Below, piece by piece: positions 55,233 through 63,721 of a stretch of DNA of 64,000 nucleotides. Source of the DNA: Hyalangium gracile (GTDB lineage Bacteria > Myxococcota > Myxococcia > Myxococcales > Myxococcaceae). The DNA lies in contig NZ_JAHXBG010000005.1 of NCBI RefSeq assembly GCF_020103725.1, positions 310,001-374,000 of the forward strand, written 5' to 3'. Within the stretch, counting starts at the first letter, position 1; the number at the start of each line of letters is the position of its first letter. The translations under genes and the position numbers were made by a program. Below the pieces are notes generated by a model, which worked only from the letters and a program-made list of their open reading frames with translations, searched no databases and had not been told where the DNA came from.

Positions 55233-55551
55233 ATGTCCTCCCGACGCTCGCCGTCCGCGAAACAGGGAGAGAACTCCGCCCAGGACAGAGGGGCGAAGGG
55301 GACGCCCAACAGCGCGCTCCCCGCCGCTCCGCCAGCGCGCTGCGCGGGTGGGCGAGCCCTGCTCTCCAACATGGACGAGGCCCGGTTCCGCGCGCTCGCC
55401 GCGGACGGGCTCGGAGGCTGGCGCTACCGCCCGTGGATCAGCAACCTCGGCCTGCCAGCGATCGACCTCGATAGGAGAGGTCGCGGCGAGGATAGGCGGA
55501 CGCGGCCTCGGCGGCTGGCGAGACACCTTCGTGCAGGAGCCCCTCGGATGA
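55233..55551 (+). pseudogene. frameshifted small gene coupled to the eCIS cargo gene
   Basis: ATG 55233 has a CGGAGG site 6 bases ahead. Coding bias (GC-rich third positions) is strong in this frame to about 55470 (DEARFRALAADGLGGWRYRP, then LGLPAIDLD). Beyond that it moves to the next frame (IGEVAARIGGRGLGGWRDTF) and ends at TGA 55549-55551, sharing ATGA with the next ATG at 55548. GLGGWR occurs on both sides. One or two lost or gained bases near 55470-55476 would explain this. Restored, it would be a ~105-residue protein. Unshifted, the first frame runs on into the cargo protein, which would then be a fusion. Confidence 0.5.
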
Positions 55552-57137
55552 TGACCTTCCAGCGGAAGCAGCCTCCACAACCCGCGCGCCGCGCCACACC
55601 CGAGCCAGCACCGGGGCGCCCCGCGGACAAGGGCCGGCACAATCCCCTCTGGCATCAGCTCGCCCTGTCGCAGGGCTCGCACGTCCAGCGCAGCCCGAGC
55701 ACAGCCGAGGTGCCACCCGGCCGTGAGATTCCCTCGATCGTCCAGGACACCCCGCGCTCCGGCGGCGGCCGCCCGCTCGATCCGACGACCCGGGCCTACT
55801 TCGAGGCCATGTTCCAGCACCCCTTCGAGGACGTGAGGGTGCACACGGACACGCGGGCCTCGGCGGCGGCTCGATCGATCCATGCTCGCGCGTACACCCT
55901 CGGCAGCCACATCGTCTTCCGGGATCCGCACCGCTACGATCCGAGCTCCACGGATGGCAGGCGCCTCCTGGCGCACGAGCTGACGCACGTGGTTCAACAG
56001 CGCCAGGGCTCCGCGATGCCCTCGGGGGTCAGCCACCCGGGCGACGCGACGGAAGCGGAAGCCGACCGGGTCTCCGCCGCGCTGGACTCGGGGAGTGCCA
56101 GCTCGCGCCCCGTGGAGGTCCGTGGAGCAGCGAGCGCCACGGGCTCCGTGCAGAGAGCCTCTGACTTTGGCGAGATGTACCGGGGCAACGACGGCAAGGT
56201 CCGCACCCGCAGCCAAGAGTACGCCGCGTACAAGGCCGCGCTGGGCACGACGAAGGCCTCCAGCGAGAGCGGCGGGCACTACATCTACGAGCCGCTGACA
56301 CGTGACGAGCTGCTCAAGATCTTCGACGGCGTCGCCAAGGATCTGAGCGAGAACAAGGTCCCCGCCGCGACGATCGACGCCTACGTCGATCATCTCAACC
56401 AGGCCTTCCGCGTCCTGAGGATCGACACGGCCGAAGCGCAGGCCTCCTACATCGCGAACGCCTACGTGGAGTCGGACCAGTTCCGCTTCATGACCGAGAC
56501 CGAGAAGGCCGTGAAGTCGAACAAGCCGTATCAGGCCGTCCCGCAGAACGTGAAGCTCAACACCTCCTGGCTGGACGAGGCCGCCACGGGGCAGGTGAAG
56601 TTCAAGGGCGGAGTGCTCAAGGTCGACAACTACCACACCGGCGGCTCCATCAATCCCAAGGGGGACTGGCAGAAGAGCTTCATCGGACGAGGCCCCATCC
56701 AGGTCACCCACCGGCACAACTACGTGCAGGTGATCGCGATCCTCGAGAACCGCGCGGAGGAGCTCCAGAAGGAGGATCCGGGCTCGAAGGATCTCAAGGA
56801 CCTCCTCGAAGCCATCGAGAAGATCAAGGCGGATCCCCGCGAGGCGGCCAACCCGAAGTACGGGTTCCTGGTCTCCGCGGCCTTCATGCGGATGCCGGAT
56901 CCCACGAGGAACGGACTCCGAGGCGACGAGAAGGCCAACCTGGGCGAGGTGACCAGCTGGATGGGCCCGCAGGTCGAAGGCGAGAAGAAGAAGAAGGCCT
57001 ACAAGAAGGCCTTCGAGGTTCTCATCGCCAAGTACGTGGATGAGCAGACGGCGATGGAGAACAAGGGCCAGCTGCCCTCGGCCGCGGAGGAGCAGGCCCG
57101 CAGGGATCGCGGTGAGGATCCGTTTCCGTATCGCTAG
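55548..57137 (+). CDS. eCIS-associated DUF4157 protein with GH19-like hydrolase domain (probable cargo)
   Basis: It has 529 residues from ATG 55548 (AGGAG ahead). Residues 1-77 are disordered and Pro/Arg-rich. Residues 78-155 are a DUF4157 (eCIS core) metallopeptidase-like domain, with HELTH at 143-147 and FEDVRVHTD in front. Residues ~290-500 resemble a GH19 chitinase/lysozyme-type fold: YIANAYVESDQF puts the likely acid Glu at 308, and FIGRGPIQVTHRHNY (GRGPIQ at 380-385) is the substrate loop. DUF4157 is a marker of proteins loaded into contractile injection systems. The hydrolase would attack peptidoglycan or chitin. The frame is open upstream to 55131, so a longer form cannot be excluded. 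Confidence 0.82.
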   Translation: MMTFQRKQPPQPARRATPEPAPGRPADKGRHNPLWHQLALSQGSHVQRSPSTAEVPPGREIPSIVQDTPRSGGGRPLDPTTRAYFEAMFQHPFEDVRVHTDTRASAAARSIHARAYTLGSHIVFRDPHRYDPSSTDGRRLLAHELTHVVQQRQGSAMPSGVSHPGDATEAEADRVSAALDSGSASSRPVEVRGAASATGSVQRASDFGEMYRGNDGKVRTRSQEYAAYKAALGTTKASSESGGHYIYEPLTRDELLKIFDGVAKDLSENKVPAATIDAYVDHLNQAFRVLRIDTAEAQASYIANAYVESDQFRFMTETEKAVKSNKPYQAVPQNVKLNTSWLDEAATGQVKFKGGVLKVDNYHTGGSINPKGDWQKSFIGRGPIQVTHRHNYVQVIAILENRAEELQKEDPGSKDLKDLLEAIEKIKADPREAANPKYGFLVSAAFMRMPDPTRNGLRGDEKANLGEVTSWMGPQVEGEKKKKAYKKAFEVLIAKYVDEQTAMENKGQLPSAAEEQARRDRGEDPFPYR

Positions 57138-57344
57138 ATTTCTCCTCGTGCCCGGCTCGTAATTTTTCGGTCTCACTCGCCCGCGTGCTCACGGAGCAAT
57201 GGCCTGGCCAGGTCGTGTGATCAGCGCGAAACGGACACCCCAGCACGTCATTGACCGTTCAGAGGCGATTGATACTCTCCGCATGTTTTCGCCGGCCGCA
57301 TTGTGAAGGCAGACACTTTTTTTCCCTGAGGGGGGAAGTGACGC
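57138..57344 (+). promoter_or_regulatory. probable promoter region of the eCIS structural genes
   Basis: This 207-base, locally AT-richer spacer lies between the cargo gene and the Pvc16-like gene. A TTGACC (57251-57256) and GATACT (57271-57276) pair has only 14 bases between, too short for a normal sigma-70 promoter, so an alternative or activator-dependent promoter is more likely. GAGGGGGGAAG at 57329-57339 is the ribosome site for the next gene. No terminator hairpin is evident. Confidence 0.35.
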
Positions 57345-57947
57345 ATGGCGAGCTTCGCGGGCATCTCCGCGGCAGGGAAGAGCCTGGAAAGGCTCCTCAC
57401 GGCGTGCTTCACGGAGGAGCAGCCCGTCCCCGGAAAGCAGACGCGCGCCCTGCTGGTCCGCACGGAGGACTTCGCCCTGACCAACGGCGCCTTGAGCTTC
57501 ACCACTCCCGCGCTGACGCTCTATCTGTATCGCGTCGACTTCAACAAGACGACGCGCGCCGCCTGGTCCGGCGTGGGCCATCAGGACGGGCGCGGACACC
57601 TGCCGCTGGATCTGCACTTCCTCCTCACCGCCTGGGCGGACAACGCGGAGTACGAGCACCGCATCCTCGGCAAGACGATGCAGTGCCTGGAGACCACGCC
57701 CATCCTCAACGGCCCGCTGCTCTACCCGGATCCGCACGCCGACTGGGCTCCCAACGAGGCCATCCAGCTCTCGCTCGAGGAGCTCAGCACCGAGGCGGTG
57801 ATGCGGACGTTCGACTCGCTGCCCACCGACTACAAGCTCAGCATCCCGTACATCGCCCGAGTCATCCGCCTGGACAGCAAGGTGGCCTACCCCTCCCCGC
57901 TCGTCAAAGCCGTGGCGACCGGCCTCAAGCCGAGCTCCTCTCCATGA
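57345..57947 (+). CDS. eCIS Pvc16-like DUF4255 protein
   Basis: This 200-residue protein resembles DUF4255 (Pvc16 N-terminal family), the tail-terminating or cap protein that ends the sheath and tube in contractile injection systems. It begins ISAAGKSLERLLTACF, and has VDFNKTTRAAW, LHFLLTAWADNAEYEHRILGKTMQ and LSLEELSTEAVMRTFDSLPTDYKLSIPY, which are typical. It is the first structural gene and shares ATGA with the next gene. Confidence 0.9.
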   Translation: MASFAGISAAGKSLERLLTACFTEEQPVPGKQTRALLVRTEDFALTNGALSFTTPALTLYLYRVDFNKTTRAAWSGVGHQDGRGHLPLDLHFLLTAWADNAEYEHRILGKTMQCLETTPILNGPLLYPDPHADWAPNEAIQLSLEELSTEAVMRTFDSLPTDYKLSIPYIARVIRLDSKVAYPSPLVKAVATGLKPSSSP

Positions 57948-58726
57948 GCCCCCTCGTCCCGGTGAGCTTCAGCGAGCGGCTCCACCAGCTCGCGCTGGGG
58001 CTGGAGCCCATCGACGCGCTCCGGCGCCAGCGGGTCGCCCAGCGGCTGGACGTGAGGGTGGAGGGCTTTCCCAGCTCGGTGTCGCGCTCGGTGGGCCCGC
58101 GCATCCCCCGCCACGAGTCCTGTGTGCACGCGCTGCTGCGCTACCCGGGCCTGAAGAGCCCGCTCAGCGTGCTCTTCCAGGACGAGACGCGCCGCTTCGT
58201 CCCCCGCCGCCTGAGCGTGCCCGTCGCGCCCAACGCCCCCACCATGCTGCGCCCCGGCTTCTTCCCGGGCGCCGCCTATGACGTGACGGATCGCACCACG
58301 GGCCTGCGGGCCATGGTGGAGCGTGGCGGCAAGCCCATGCGCTGGGCCCGCGTGGAGGCGCGCCTGCCGGCGGCCACTCCGGGCACCGGCACGCTGGTGG
58401 GCCGCGCCCACGGCGACGATCGCGGCGAGTTCCTGCTGCTGCTGTGGCCCGCCGCCTCCACGCTCGGCGTGCTGACCAGCACGCTCCAGGTGGAGGTCAC
58501 CGTCTTCGGCCCCCAGACAGCGCCCGTGCCGGACACCCCTTCGCAGCCACGGGAGGACCCGCTCTGGGATCTGCCCCTGGAGAAGGCCCTCGCCTCCACG
58601 CCCGACACCGTCACCCCGGGGGAAGCCCTCCCGGACAACTACGAAGCCACCGCCACCAGTCGTCTCACCCTTCCCTTCACGCTGGGGAAGCTCACCAGCA
58701 CAGTCCTACCCATCGTCTTCTCTTGA
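57944..58726 (+). CDS. eCIS-cluster protein of unknown function
   Basis: It has 260 residues, starting at ATG 57944 inside the previous stop (ATGA), so translation is coupled. The middle (residues ~80-180) looks like a transthyretin/carboxypeptidase-regulatory beta domain (AYDVTDRTTGLRAMVERG, GRAHGDDRGEFLLLLW). The ends are basic and not recognised. Similar proteins sit after DUF4255 in other environmental eCIS loci; the role in assembly is unknown. There is no signal peptide. Confidence 0.75.
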   Translation: MSPLVPVSFSERLHQLALGLEPIDALRRQRVAQRLDVRVEGFPSSVSRSVGPRIPRHESCVHALLRYPGLKSPLSVLFQDETRRFVPRRLSVPVAPNAPTMLRPGFFPGAAYDVTDRTTGLRAMVERGGKPMRWARVEARLPAATPGTGTLVGRAHGDDRGEFLLLLWPAASTLGVLTSTLQVEVTVFGPQTAPVPDTPSQPREDPLWDLPLEKALASTPDTVTPGEALPDNYEATATSRLTLPFTLGKLTSTVLPIVFS

Positions 58727-58741
58727 AGCAGGAGCCGCGCG

Positions 58742-60586
58742 ATGCCCGAGTACCTGGCACCGGGAGTCTATGTCGAAGAAGTCAGCTTCCGGTCGAAGTC
58801 GATTGAAGGTGTTCCCACCAGTACCACGGGCTTCGCCGGGGTGACCCGCTTCGGCCCGGTGCAGTACCCCGGCGGCCCGAAGACCACCGAGCCCCGCCTC
58901 ATCACCAGCTTCACCGAGTTCGAGGCGGTGTACGGCGGTCTGGAGCCGCTCGAGGTGGGGGCCAGTCCCGCCACCGCCAAGGAGCACCTGCCCTACACCG
59001 CGCACGCGGCCCGCGCCTTCTTCCTCAACGGCGGCGCGCGCCTCTACGTCTCGCGCGTGTTCAGCCCGCGCAGCGGCTCGGATCTGGGGATCGCCAGCAC
59101 CTCCGTGACGGTGGGCGGCACCACCGCGAAGTGGAAGGCGCGCTGGCCCGGCAGCTACGGCAACGTCTGGGTCGACTGCCAGGTGGTGCGCAGCAAGAAC
59201 ATCGCCTACGTCAACGCGGAGCTGGGCAACATCGTCCAGGTGCGCCGCGCCAAGAAGGGCGCCGTGGTGGAGATCATCGCCTCTGGCACTCCGCCCGTCG
59301 GCAACGCCCCGCTCGACATCAGCAAGCTGGCGCAGGTGGACATCGACGAGGACGGCAAGCAGCTGTTCATGCGCGGCGGGGCGCCCGTCACGCTCAACGC
59401 CACCGACGTCGTCCAGCTCGTGGAGCTGCGCGTCCAGGTGAAGGTGACGCCCGAGCGCACCAGCTTCCATGACGAGCTGGGCGCCGACCCGGAGCAGACC
59501 CGCTACATCGGGAAGATCCTCCAGCTGGACGACCCGGAGGACGAGAACGCCGTCATCTGGCTGGACTACAAGCCCGAGGACGCCGGCCAGGACGCGGCCG
59601 CCAAGCTGATGGTGGCGCTCCAGGGCAACACCAACAAGCGCCTGACGGGCGGCAACGACGGGCAGATGCCCATCCCCGCGCTGCTGGCGGGCAGCCCGGC
59701 CGACCCGGACAACGCCACCATCAAGGCCACGGGGCTCGAGGCGCTGGGAGAGCTCGACGACATCGCCATCGTGGCGCTGCCCGACTCCGGCACCTACGCC
59801 AACGAGAATGACTGCATCGCCGCGACGGACTACCTCATCCGCCACGCCGAGGCGCAGCGCTACCGCATCGCCGTGGTGGACGCGCCCGCCCACAGCTCCA
59901 TCAGCAAGGTGCGCGCGTTCCGCGGCCGCTTCGACAGCAAGTACGCGGCGCTCTACCACCCGTGGATCGAGACGCTCGATCCCACCCAGCGCCCGGCGCA
60001 GGGCGCGCCGCCGGACCGGCTGCTGCTGCCGCCGTCGGGCTTCGTGGCCGGCATCTACGCGCGCAGCGACATCGAGCGCGGCGTGCACAAGGCCCCCGCC
60101 AACGAGGTGGTCAACGGCCTGACGAAGTTCGAGCTCAACATCAACAAGCCGCGCCAGGACGTGCTCAACCCGGAGGGCATCAACGCGCTGCGCTTCTTCG
60201 AGGGGCGCGGCAACCGGGTGTGGGGCGCCCGGACGATGAGCTCGGATCCCGAGTGGAAGTACGTCAACGTCCGCCGGCTCTTCATCTACCTGGAGCACTC
60301 GATCGACAAGGGCACGCAGTGGGCGGTGTTCGAGCCCAACAACGAGCGGCTCTGGGCCAACGTGCGGCAGACGATCGAGGACTTCCTGTACGTGCTCTGG
60401 AAGGACGGCGCGCTGCTGGGCAACAAGCCCGAGGACGCGTTCTTCGTGCGCTGCGACCGCACCACCATGACGCAGAACGATCTGGATAACGGGCGGCTCA
60501 TCTGCCTGGTCGGAGTGGCCCCCACCAAGCCGGCCGAGTTCGTCATCTTCCGCGTCGGCCAGTACACCGCCAACGCCAAGGCCTAA
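58742..60586 (+). CDS. eCIS contractile sheath protein 1
   Basis: This 614-residue phage-tail-sheath-family protein resembles Pvc2-Pvc4. The start YLAPGVYVEEVSFRSKSIEGV and FAGVTRFGPV are typical; the C-terminal ATPase-like sheath core ends with FEPNNERLWANVRQTIEDFLY, AFFVRCDRTTMTQNDLDNGRLICLVG and AEFVIFRV. In the assembled particle it surrounds the tube and contracts to drive it into a target. An AGGAG site precedes the ATG. The tube gene starts 15 bases downstream. Confidence 0.96.
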   Translation: MPEYLAPGVYVEEVSFRSKSIEGVPTSTTGFAGVTRFGPVQYPGGPKTTEPRLITSFTEFEAVYGGLEPLEVGASPATAKEHLPYTAHAARAFFLNGGARLYVSRVFSPRSGSDLGIASTSVTVGGTTAKWKARWPGSYGNVWVDCQVVRSKNIAYVNAELGNIVQVRRAKKGAVVEIIASGTPPVGNAPLDISKLAQVDIDEDGKQLFMRGGAPVTLNATDVVQLVELRVQVKVTPERTSFHDELGADPEQTRYIGKILQLDDPEDENAVIWLDYKPEDAGQDAAAKLMVALQGNTNKRLTGGNDGQMPIPALLAGSPADPDNATIKATGLEALGELDDIAIVALPDSGTYANENDCIAATDYLIRHAEAQRYRIAVVDAPAHSSISKVRAFRGRFDSKYAALYHPWIETLDPTQRPAQGAPPDRLLLPPSGFVAGIYARSDIERGVHKAPANEVVNGLTKFELNINKPRQDVLNPEGINALRFFEGRGNRVWGARTMSSDPEWKYVNVRRLFIYLEHSIDKGTQWAVFEPNNERLWANVRQTIEDFLYVLWKDGALLGNKPEDAFFVRCDRTTMTQNDLDNGRLICLVGVAPTKPAEFVIFRVGQYTANAKA

Positions 60587-60601
60587 CCCGAGGACCTTCG
60601 C

Positions 60602-61075
60602 ATGCCTACCTATCGCGACAATCCGTACGGCGCATTCAACTTCCTCGTCTCGCTGGGCAGCGGCCCTGGCGGCAACCAGGGTGACGGCTCGCTGGGCACC
60701 ATCATCGGCGGCTTCTCGGACGTGAGCGGGCTCGGGATGGAGGTGAAGTACTCCGAGTACCGCAACGGCAACGAGAAGGTGAACCTGGCTCGGAAGATCC
60801 CCAACACGCACACCGTCGACGACATCACCCTGAAGCGAGGGCTGGTGGGCTCGGACGATCTGTTCCAGTGGCTGAAGTCGGTGCGAGACGGCACGGCCGA
60901 TCCGCGCAACGTCACCATCACCCTGCTGGACGAGGCTCGCAACGCGGTGGCCACCTTCACCCTGCGCAACGCGCAGCCGAAGAAGTGGAGCGGCCCCACG
61001 CTGGCGGCCAAGGGCGGCGGCGAGGTGGCGATGGAGGAGCTCCACCTGGTCCACGAAGGCATCGAGTACAAGTAG
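60602..61075 (+). CDS. eCIS inner-tube protein 1
   Basis: This 157-residue T4 gp19-like tail-tube protein resembles Pvc1/Pvc5. MPTYRDNPYGAFNFLVSLG, FSDVSGLGMEVKYSEYRNG, TLKRGLVGSDDLFQWLKSVRDG and AMEELHLVHEGIEYK are all conserved features of eCIS tubes. It would polymerise into the hollow needle that carries cargo such as the DUF4157 protein. GAGGAC precedes the ATG; the second sheath gene begins 13 bases after its stop. Confidence 0.96.
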   Translation: MPTYRDNPYGAFNFLVSLGSGPGGNQGDGSLGTIIGGFSDVSGLGMEVKYSEYRNGNEKVNLARKIPNTHTVDDITLKRGLVGSDDLFQWLKSVRDGTADPRNVTITLLDEARNAVATFTLRNAQPKKWSGPTLAAKGGGEVAMEELHLVHEGIEYK

Positions 61076-61088
61076 AGAGGGCCCGTCC

Positions 61089-63092
61089 GTGACCGAGCGA
61101 CTGCGGCTGGGAGCCCCCGGCGTCTACGAGCTACCAGACGTCCCGCTTCGCGTGCTCACGGGCGAGCGGATGGACGTGTGCGCCTTCGTGGGCGTGGCTC
61201 CTCGTGGCCCCGCCCGCAGGCCGTTCTTCCACGCGCCCTGGGCCCCCGAGCCATGCACGCCAGGACAGCAGGTGCAGCGCTCGGTCCCCGTGGTGGTGGA
61301 GAGCTGGAGCGCCTATCAGCGGCTCTTCGGCGGCTTCGAGGGGCCCGGGCTGCTGCCCTACTCCGTCGCCTCCTTCTTCGAGAACGGCGGGCGGCGGGCG
61401 TACGTGGTGCGCATCGTCCACGACTACGGCGCGGGGCACCCCAGCAATGAGCTGGGAGTGGCCCGGGGGCGGCTCACGGGCGCGGTGCTCCCCGGAGGCG
61501 GCGCGCCGTGGCTGCGCGCCCGGAACGAGGGAGCGTGGGGCAACACGCTCTCGGCGCGGCTGTCCTTCTCGGCGCGGCCGCTCGTCTTCGATGCAGGCAC
61601 GGCCACGGCGACCACGCTGGCGCTGGCGCGGGACACGGCGCTGCCGGCGGGCGCCCTGCTCCGGCTGACCCTGGCGGGCGGCACTCAGGTGCTCAGGTTC
61701 GTGGCGGACGCCCGCGAGGAGTGGCACCCGGAGACCGGAGTGACGGTGCTGCGCGCCACGCTGGCCAGCTCCGCGGGCTCCGTGCCCGAGCAGGCCGAGG
61801 TCATCGAGGGCCTGCTGGAAGTGGATGACGGCGCGGGCCGCACCGAGCGCCTGGAGCGGCTGGGGCTCTCCGCCGCGCACCCTCGCTGGCTGGCCCGGGT
61901 GCTGGTGGAGCAGTCCGAGCTGCTGTACCCGGACGAGCGCGCGGGAAAGGTGTGGGTGGAGCAGGAGCTCGTCCTCGCGCCCGCGCTGCCCTCCCTGAGC
62001 ACCGAGCCCTTCACCGGCGGCGAGGACCGGTATCCCGAGCTCGTCCCCGAGGACTTCATCGACACGGGCTGGACGCCTGGAGACGAGTGCCCTGGCGAGG
62101 GCGTGCAGGCGGTCGCGGACATCTCCGAGGTGTCCCTGCTCGTGGTGCCGGATCTCTACTCCCCGGAACCGCTGGTGCCGGTGCAGACGGTGGTGTTCCC
62201 CTCCTCCGTCGCTGGCGCGGAGTTCGCGCCCTGCGTGCCCCTGGCCCCGGCTCCCGTGCAGGAGAAGCCCGTGCCCGCGCTGAAGGGGCTGCAGCTCAAC
62301 CCGGAGCTGCCGGCGGACCTGGAGGAGATCGTCTCCCTCCAGCAGGCGCTGGTGCGGTTCGCCGAGCAGAGCCAGTCCTTCATCGCCCTGCTGGACGTCC
62401 CGCCCCGGCTCAATGCCCGGCGGGTGCTCGCGTGGCGGGCGAAGTTCGCCTCCGCGTTCGCGGCCTGCTACGCCCCCTGGCTGGTGGTCACCCGGCGGGA
62501 TGATCAGCGGGACGCCCTCATCCGCGTGCCCCCCTCGGCGGTGGCGGCGGGGATCATCGCCCGGCGCGAGCTGGAGTCCGGCGTGCAGTTCGGCCCGGCC
62601 AACGTGCTCGCCGAGGGCGTGGTGGACGTCACCGAGCGCATGGCGTCCGCGCGGCACGACACGCTCCACCAGGCCTCCATCAACGTCTTCCTGCGCGAGC
62701 GCGACGGCGTGCGGCTCACGGCGGCGCGCACCCTCTCGCTCGATCCGAGCTACCGCCAGCTCAGCGTGCGGCGGCTGATGACGCTGCTGCGCCGGGTGCT
62801 GGAGCGGCAGATGCAGTGGGTGGTCTTCGAGCCCAACAACGGCCGGCTGCGCGGAGAGGTGCGCCAGCTGCTGCGCACGTACCTGCGCCAGCTCTTCCTC
62901 GCCAACGCCTTCCAGGGAGCCCGAGAGGAGGAGGCCTTCTTCGTCCGCTGCGACGAGACGCTGAACTCGCGGCAGGTGGTGGACAGCGGCCGGCTCGTCG
63001 CCGAGGTGGGCGTGGCGCCCGCCGAGCCCCTGGAGTTCCTCGTGCTGCAGATCGCCCGCGAGGGCGACGGCACCCTGCGGGTGGGAGGCTGA
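61089..63092 (+). CDS. eCIS contractile sheath protein 2
   Basis: This 667-residue sheath homologue begins with GTG and LGAPGVYELPDVPLRVLTGERMDVCAFVGVA. It ends with QWVVFEPNNGRLRGEVRQLL, EEAFFVRCDETLNSRQVVDSGR and LEFLVLQIAREGDG. It is longer than sheath 1, with an extended middle (residues ~240-430) that probably faces outside or contacts the baseplate. Two different sheaths are typical of eCIS, where one forms the bulk and the other the baseplate-proximal layer. Which is which cannot be told here. Confidence 0.94.
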   Translation: MTERLRLGAPGVYELPDVPLRVLTGERMDVCAFVGVAPRGPARRPFFHAPWAPEPCTPGQQVQRSVPVVVESWSAYQRLFGGFEGPGLLPYSVASFFENGGRRAYVVRIVHDYGAGHPSNELGVARGRLTGAVLPGGGAPWLRARNEGAWGNTLSARLSFSARPLVFDAGTATATTLALARDTALPAGALLRLTLAGGTQVLRFVADAREEWHPETGVTVLRATLASSAGSVPEQAEVIEGLLEVDDGAGRTERLERLGLSAAHPRWLARVLVEQSELLYPDERAGKVWVEQELVLAPALPSLSTEPFTGGEDRYPELVPEDFIDTGWTPGDECPGEGVQAVADISEVSLLVVPDLYSPEPLVPVQTVVFPSSVAGAEFAPCVPLAPAPVQEKPVPALKGLQLNPELPADLEEIVSLQQALVRFAEQSQSFIALLDVPPRLNARRVLAWRAKFASAFAACYAPWLVVTRRDDQRDALIRVPPSAVAAGIIARRELESGVQFGPANVLAEGVVDVTERMASARHDTLHQASINVFLRERDGVRLTAARTLSLDPSYRQLSVRRLMTLLRRVLERQMQWVVFEPNNGRLRGEVRQLLRTYLRQLFLANAFQGAREEEAFFVRCDETLNSRQVVDSGRLVAEVGVAPAEPLEFLVLQIAREGDGTLRVGG

Positions 63093-63095
63093 GCC

Positions 63096-63719
63096 ATGGC
63101 GCCCATCGACACCGGCAGCCGCCGGCTCGCGAACACCTTCAACTTCCGCGTCACCCTGCGCCGCAGCGCGGGGCCTCCGGCGGGGGCCTCGGCGGGCATC
63201 TCCGCCAGCGTCTCCGCCAGTGCCTCCATCGGAGCGGGAGGGTTCTCCGCGGGCATCCAGGCCTCGGCCTCGATCGGCTTCGGAGGCTCCGCGGGCGGCG
63301 ACCTGCTGGGAGATGGCGGCTTCCAGGAGTGCTCCGGGCTGGAGATCTCCATGGACATCCAGCAGCTGGAGGAAGGCGGCCGCAACGACGGCGTCATCCA
63401 GCGCGTGGGACGGGGCAAGTATCAACCGATCGTGCTCAAGCGGGGCTTCTTCTATGACTCGAGCGGCCAGGTGAACCCGGAGCTGTGGCGCTGGCTCCAG
63501 GGCATCCTGAGCGGCGTGCGGCCCGTGCCCCGCTACGACGGCGTCATCGAGGTGCTGGACACGCGGGGCGAGGGGGATGACGGGAACGTGCTCGCCACCT
63601 GGACCTTCGACCGAGGGCTGCCCGCGAAGCTGGTCGGCCCGCAGCTCAATGCGCGCTCTGGCGAGATCGCCATCGAGGAACTCCACATCGCCCACGAGGG
63701 CCTGAGGCTCTCCTTCTGA
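63096..63719 (+). CDS. eCIS inner-tube protein 2 with Gly/Ala/Ser-rich insert
   Basis: This 207-residue gp19-like tube protein starts TGSRRLANTFNFRVTLRR and has FQECSGLEISMDIQQLEEGG, VLKRGFFYDSSGQVNPELWRW and IEELHIAHEGLRLSF. It differs from tube 1 by a ~45-residue Gly/Ala/Ser-rich stretch (residues ~24-68, for example ISASVSASASIGAGG), probably a flexible loop or inner-lumen lining. Pvc5-type second tubes connect the main tube to the spike. The start lies 3 bases after the sheath 2 stop. Confidence 0.92.
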   Translation: MAPIDTGSRRLANTFNFRVTLRRSAGPPAGASAGISASVSASASIGAGGFSAGIQASASIGFGGSAGGDLLGDGGFQECSGLEISMDIQQLEEGGRNDGVIQRVGRGKYQPIVLKRGFFYDSSGQVNPELWRWLQGILSGVRPVPRYDGVIEVLDTRGEGDDGNVLATWTFDRGLPAKLVGPQLNARSGEIAIEELHIAHEGLRLSF

Positions 63720-63721
63720 CC

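Noticed and set aside
55131-55547. Long N-terminal extension of the cargo protein in the same open frame
   Set aside because: Between about 55475 and 55547 the frame is Arg-rich with poor third-position GC, while the next frame is the coding one and ends in an ATGA overlap; kept only as an alternative.
57251-57276. TTGACC...GATACT as a standard promoter for the eCIS genes
   Set aside because: The spacer is only 14 bases, well below the usual 16-18.
58706-63695. Very long open frames on the minus strand opposite the eCIS genes
   Set aside because: They are Gln/His/Arg-rich shadows of strongly conserved sheath and tube genes, a usual effect of high GC.
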